Assembly: GCA_026992075.1 (NCBI GenBank)
Contig: JALXAM010000026.1
Location: 1-64,000, forward strand
Reading direction: 5' to 3'
DNA from: Sedimenticola sp.
GTDB taxonomy: Bacteria; Pseudomonadota; Gammaproteobacteria; Chromatiales; Chromatiaceae
Length of the DNA: 64,000 bases
The first letter of the stretch is position 1; each line of letters starts with the position of its first letter. A program made the translations under genes and the position numbers. This document shows positions 60,597 to 64,000 of the stretch, in pieces. The notes under the pieces are model-generated. The model had not been told where the DNA came from. It saw only the letters and a program-made list of their open reading frames with translations, and did no database searches.

Positions 60597-60929
60597 TCAT
60601 CGACAGTGTGCATTGGCCAGCTGGTCGATGCGCCTGAGCAGGGGCAGCAGCCGCCGGCAGGCCAGGGGTTCTTCGCGCCAGGCCATCTCCCCCGCAGGGG
60701 CGATGCGGCATTCCTGCGGCAGTCGGCCACCCCGGCTCACCAGCTCCCGGAGGCGGGGAAGGAACAGCCACTGCAGCCACTGCCGGAATTCCATTCGGTC
60801 GGCACAAAAGGGGGCGCGGCTGTTCAGGGCCTCCTGCGGCGGCGGAACGGCGTCCCACCATTCCAGCTCACGCAGTGTCTGCTCCAGTTGGTGTAAGGTA
60901 TCCAGCAGCTCTTCACCACCACTTTTCAT
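60597..60929 (-). CDS. yqcC: YqcC family (DUF446) protein
   Basis: A 110-residue alpha-helical protein with LEQTLRELEWWDAVPPPQEALNS, APFCADRMEFRQWLQWLFLPRL and PQECRIAPAGEMAWRE, all matching YqcC of E. coli. Function unknown; often near pseudouridine synthase truC, which is not here. Its ATG at 60929 faces ogt across a shared CATG. Confidence 0.85.
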   Translation of the reverse strand: MKSGGEELLDTLHQLEQTLRELEWWDAVPPPQEALNSRAPFCADRMEFRQWLQWLFLPRLRELVSRGGRLPQECRIAPAGEMAWREEPLACRRLLPLLRRIDQLANAHCR

Positions 60930-60948
60930 GGCAGAGTCCCAGACAATC

Positions 60949-61431
60949 ATGGCCGATCCGGACATTATGACAGCAAGGGGAGCAGCCTGGCTGCAGGCTC
61001 CCTTCGGTCCGGTGCGGGTCCTGGCCGATGGGAAAGGGATCCGCCGGGTGGAGTTGTGGCCGGACGAGGCATTCCGGGAGGAACCCGGCCACCCGCTGGC
61101 TGACCGGGCCGCCCATGCTTTGGAGCGCTGGCTGTGGGGGGAAGGGCCCTGGCCACGCGGGTGGCCCCTGGTGCCCGCCGGCACCCCTTTCCAGCGTCGG
61201 GTCTGGCGGGCCCTGCAGGAGATCGTGCCGGGGCAGCGCCTCACCTATGGCGAGCTGGCTGCCCGGCTGGGCACCAGCGCCCGGGCCGTGGGGGGCGCCT
61301 GCCGGGCCAACCCTCTGCCGTTGCTGGTGCCCTGTCACCGGGTGGTGGCGGCGCATGGTCTGGGCGGATTCGCCGGGGACCGGGAGGGAGCCCGGCTGGA
61401 GGTCAAACGCTGGTTGCTGGAACATGAGTGA
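60949..61431 (+). CDS. ogt: Methylated-DNA--protein-cysteine S-methyltransferase
   Basis: A 160-residue suicide repair protein that removes methyl groups from O6-methylguanine. The active site is PCHRVV (Cys129), with TPFQRRVWRALQEI and GGACRANPLPLLVPCHR. The helix-turn-helix region YGELAARLGTSARAVG is in place. Start uncertain among ATG 60928, 60949 and 60967. Its stop overlaps the xerD start (ATGA-type). Confidence 0.9.
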   Translation: MADPDIMTARGAAWLQAPFGPVRVLADGKGIRRVELWPDEAFREEPGHPLADRAAHALERWLWGEGPWPRGWPLVPAGTPFQRRVWRALQEIVPGQRLTYGELAARLGTSARAVGGACRANPLPLLVPCHRVVAAHGLGGFAGDREGARLEVKRWLLEHE

Positions 61432-62317
61432 CACCGAGGACATCCAGGCCTTTCTCGATGCCCTCTGGCTGGAGCGGGGACTCTCGGACAATTCCCTGGC
61501 CGCCTATCGTGCCGATCTGAAGGATGCCTCCGGCTGGTTTCATGACCATGCCGGCGTGAGCCTGCGTCAGGTGGAGCGCTGGCATCTGCAGCGCTACCTG
61601 GCGGCTCTGGTGGAACGGGGTGCCAGCGTGCGCACCAGCGCCCGGCGGCTCTCCGCATTGCGACAGTTCTACGGGCACGCCCTGCGGGAGGGCTGGATAA
61701 GGCGGGACCCCACCCTGGAGGTGCCCTCTCCCCGGCTGGGCAGGCCCTTGCCCAAGAGCCTCTCCGAGCGGGAGGTGGAGGCGTTGCTGGAGGCCCCGGA
61801 CCTGGAGACCGCCGAAGGGTACCGGGATCGCGCCATGCTGGAGTTGCTCTACGCCACCGGCCTGCGGGTCTCCGAGCTGGTGAACCTGACGGTGGACCAG
61901 GTGAGCCTGGCACAGGGGGTGGTGCGGGTCACCGGCAAGGGGGGCAAGGAGCGGCTGGTGCCCCTGGGAGACGAGGCCCAGGACTGGCTGGTGCGTTTTC
62001 TGGCAGGTCCCCGGCAGGAGCTGCTCGGTCAGCGGCGGTGCGACGCCCTGTTTCCCACCCGGCGGGGGAACGCCATGACGCGCCAGGCCTTCTGGTACCG
62101 GATTCGCAAGCATGCGGTGGCGGCCGGCATTCAGGGGCATCTGTCCCCCCACACCCTGCGCCACGCCTTCGCCACCCACCTGGTGAACCATGGGGCCGAT
62201 CTGCGGGTGGTGCAGCTGCTGCTGGGACACAGTGATCTCTCCACCACCCAGATCTACACCCATGTGGCCCGGGAGCGGCTCAAGTCCCTGCATGCCCGGC
62301 ACCATCCACGGGGATGA
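61424..62317 (+). CDS. xerD: Tyrosine recombinase XerD
   Basis: A 297-residue site-specific recombinase of chromosome dimer resolution. It has catalytic Arg in ATGLRVSELVNL, Lys in GKGGKERLVPLG, HxxR in SPHTLRHAFATH, His in LGHSDLSTTQ and Tyr278 in IYTHVARERL. Followed by dsbC as in E. coli, which fixes the name as XerD rather than XerC. Overlaps ogt by 8 bp. Confidence 0.95.
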   Translation: MSDTEDIQAFLDALWLERGLSDNSLAAYRADLKDASGWFHDHAGVSLRQVERWHLQRYLAALVERGASVRTSARRLSALRQFYGHALREGWIRRDPTLEVPSPRLGRPLPKSLSEREVEALLEAPDLETAEGYRDRAMLELLYATGLRVSELVNLTVDQVSLAQGVVRVTGKGGKERLVPLGDEAQDWLVRFLAGPRQELLGQRRCDALFPTRRGNAMTRQAFWYRIRKHAVAAGIQGHLSPHTLRHAFATHLVNHGADLRVVQLLLGHSDLSTTQIYTHVARERLKSLHARHHPRG

Positions 62318-62398
62318 CGCCAGGATGTGTACCGGTGCAGGAAAATTACCGGGTCGGCGGGTACAATTGTTCTCAATTCATCCAGGTTCCGAAGATTC

Positions 62399-63142
62399 AT
62401 GATTTCTTACTTGCGCGCGCCTCTGCTGGTGCTGCTTTTGTCATCACTGCCGTTTGCTGTTCCCGCGGCGGATCCTGCCGTGGAACGCATTCACGATTCT
62501 CTTCGGGGCCTGCTGCGAAGCCTCGAGAAGGAGGACATCCGCCCCTCGCCGGTGCCCGGTCTCTACGAGGTGCTGGTTGGCGCACGGCTCTATTACGTCT
62601 CCGCCGACGGCCGCTACCTGCTCAGCGGCCGCATGATCGACCTGGAGAACGGCCACGACCTCACAGAGGCAAAAGTGGCCCAGGCTCGCAGGAAGATGGT
62701 GGAGGAGCTGGGCGAGGAGAACATGATCGTCTTCGGGCCCGAGAATGCCAGGCACACGGTGACGGTGTTCACCGACGTGGACTGCGGCTACTGTCGAAAA
62801 CTGCACTCGCAGATGGAGGGCTACAACCGGCTGGGCATCCGGATCCGCTACCTCTTCTATCCACGGGCCGGCCTGGACAGCGATTCGGCCCGCAAGGCGG
62901 AAGCGATATGGTGCGCCGACGACCGGAAAAAGGCCATGACTCTGGCCAAACAGGGCAAGCCCATCCCGTACCGCAAGTGCGAAAACCCGGTTGCCAGAGA
63001 ATATCTGCTGGGCAACCTGGTGGGAGTCACCGGCACGCCGGCGCTGGTGCTGGAAAATGGCGAGCTGTTGCCGGGATATCTGCCTCCGGCCAGGCTGAAG
63101 AAGATCTTGGATGAAAAGTTCCCTGCAAAACCGGATTCATAG
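62399..63142 (+). CDS. dsbC: Thiol:disulfide interchange protein DsbC
   Basis: A 247-residue periplasmic disulfide isomerase. Signal peptide residues 1-24 (LLSSLPFAVPAAD), an N-terminal dimerisation domain, then a thioredoxin fold with CGYC (129-132) and a second Cys pair (AIWCADD, RKCENP). The TGTPALVLENGELLPGY cis-Pro loop is present. Shares the xerD-dsbC order with E. coli. CydDC export of cysteine would help hold the periplasmic thiol balance it acts in. Confidence 0.94.
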   Translation: MISYLRAPLLVLLLSSLPFAVPAADPAVERIHDSLRGLLRSLEKEDIRPSPVPGLYEVLVGARLYYVSADGRYLLSGRMIDLENGHDLTEAKVAQARRKMVEELGEENMIVFGPENARHTVTVFTDVDCGYCRKLHSQMEGYNRLGIRIRYLFYPRAGLDSDSARKAEAIWCADDRKKAMTLAKQGKPIPYRKCENPVAREYLLGNLVGVTGTPALVLENGELLPGYLPPARLKKILDEKFPAKPDS

Positions 63143-63149
63143 AAGCGAC

Positions 63150-63902
63150 ATGTCGGCGATGCCACTGGAGGTGGCCTGCGTCAGCGACGTTGGCTTGGTG
63201 CGCAAGACCAACGAGGATTACCTGCGGGTGCAACCCGAGCAGGGTATTCTCGCCCTGGCCGACGGCATGGGTGGCCATCTGGCCGGTGAGGTGGCGGCCG
63301 AAGTGGCGGTGGAGGTGGCGGTGGAGGAGCTCCACCACGCCCAGCGCTTCCGGGAGATGGATGCAGTACAGGCGCTGATGGCGGTGGGTCAGTCGGTGGA
63401 GCGGGCCAACGCCTCGGTCTACATGCTGGCGGAGCGCAACCCGGAGCTCCGGGGCATGGGCACCACCCTGGTGCTGGCGCTGTTCCAAGGTGGTCGGCTC
63501 TTCTATGCCCATGTGGGCGACTCCCGGCTCTACCTGTTTCGCAACGGCCGGTTGATGCAGCTCACCCGGGACCACTCACTGATCCAGGCGGTGGTGGACC
63601 ACGGCATCTATCCCAATCGCGGAAAGGCGCGGGAGGCGGGTGTCGGCGAGAACGTGCTCACCCGCAGCCTGGGGTTCGATCTCAAGCTGGAGGTGGACGT
63701 GAGCGAGATCCCGGTGCGTCCGGGCGATCTCTTCCTGCTCTGCAGCGACGGTCTCTGCGCCTTCCTGGCCGACCATCAGATCGGTAATCTCCTGGGCGCG
63801 GAGCAGCTCTCCATGGAATCCCGGGCCAAGGCCCTGGTGCGCAGCGCCAAGGATGCCGGCAGCACCGACAACATCTCGGTGATCCTGGCCCGCCCGCGCT
63901 GA
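63150..63902 (+). CDS. PP2C-type serine/threonine phosphatase (PppA/Stp-like)
   Basis: A 250-residue metal-dependent phosphatase. It has the metal-binding motifs SDVGLVRKTNEDYL, ALADGMGGHLAGE, GDSRLYLFRNG, CSDGLCAFL and TDNISVILARPR. All catalytic Asp residues are present. Bacterial members dephosphorylate Hanks-type kinase targets or type VI secretion components; no kinase is visible in this window. Start at ATG 63150, seven bases after dsbC; a longer start at 63111 would overlap dsbC. Confidence 0.9.
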   Translation: MSAMPLEVACVSDVGLVRKTNEDYLRVQPEQGILALADGMGGHLAGEVAAEVAVEVAVEELHHAQRFREMDAVQALMAVGQSVERANASVYMLAERNPELRGMGTTLVLALFQGGRLFYAHVGDSRLYLFRNGRLMQLTRDHSLIQAVVDHGIYPNRGKAREAGVGENVLTRSLGFDLKLEVDVSEIPVRPGDLFLLCSDGLCAFLADHQIGNLLGAEQLSMESRAKALVRSAKDAGSTDNISVILARPR

Positions 63903-63932
63903 AACCGGGCGTCGTCTCTCCCGGTGCAGGGC

Positions 63933-64000
63933 TCAGCGGAAGGCGCCCAGGAAAGATTCCAGCTCTTCCGACAACTCCTCCAGCACCGCCGGAGCGTTGA
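63933..64000 (-). CDS. C-terminal fragment of an unidentified protein (cut by window edge)
   Basis: The last 21 residues, NAPAVLEELSEELESFLGAF plus R, end at TGA 63935-63933. It is helical and acidic. The fragment is too short to name the family. The gene is convergent to the phosphatase gene. Confidence 0.4.
   Translation of the reverse strand, partial: NAPAVLEELSEELESFLGAFR

Overview
The window is high-GC gammaproteobacterial chromosome. Gene orders match Gammaproteobacteria: rsxABCDGE-nth, xerD-dsbC, aceE-aceF-lpd, ycgN and yqcC, and a set of L-Ara4N lipid A genes. A group 3b-type NiFe hydrogenase, a rhodanese, cytochrome bd and a small protein resembling part of sulfur oxygenase reductase suggest a sulfur-associated, possibly chemolithotrophic lineage such as Chromatiales. 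The species cannot be named from sequence alone. No rRNA, tRNA or CRISPR array was recognised, and no transposase or phage gene.

Layout. 1-4.1 kb is metal resistance: the 5' part of merA, a divergent MerR-family regulator behind a thioredoxin-like mini-protein, then arsR-GAPDH-arsJ for arsenate detoxification. 4.2-6.4 kb encodes a PlpD-type self-secreted patatin. 6.6-13.4 kb (minus strand) is cydA-cydB-cydX-cydD-cydC plus a downstream gene with an in-frame amber codon. 13.6-15.6 kb is a KefB/C-type antiporter. 16.0-21.9 kb is pyruvate dehydrogenase, with a lipoyl-Lpd fusion. 22-27.4 kb holds an esterase, xthA, mtaB and rmuC, followed by glycolate oxidase glcDEF to 31.1 kb. 31.1-34.9 kb has two hydrolases and an ArnT-like glycosyltransferase.

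34.9-42.7 kb is an L-Ara4N lipid A modification locus, with ArnA split into two genes and only one flippase-type subunit. 42.7-51.6 kb holds a small membrane protein, a lipase-like protein, nth, the Rsx/Rnf complex and galU. 52.2-57.6 kb is the hydrogenase operon hydB-(cyclic-nucleotide-binding-like gene)-hydG-hydD-hydA-protease. The remainder has a rhodanese, an LpxL-like acyltransferase, the SOR-like protein, a probable non-coding RNA, ycgN, a cluster of palindromes, yqcC, ogt, xerD, dsbC and a PP2C phosphatase.

At least five families of short palindromic intergenic repeats (called A-E here) occupy most gaps between genes. One copy has entered the 3' end of hydD and is translated. The most interesting leads are the half-length SOR-like protein, the palindrome cluster at 60454-60588, the orphan terminator and RNA at 59800-59883, the repeat-encoded tail of the hydrogenase small subunit, and the amber-interrupted gene behind cydC.
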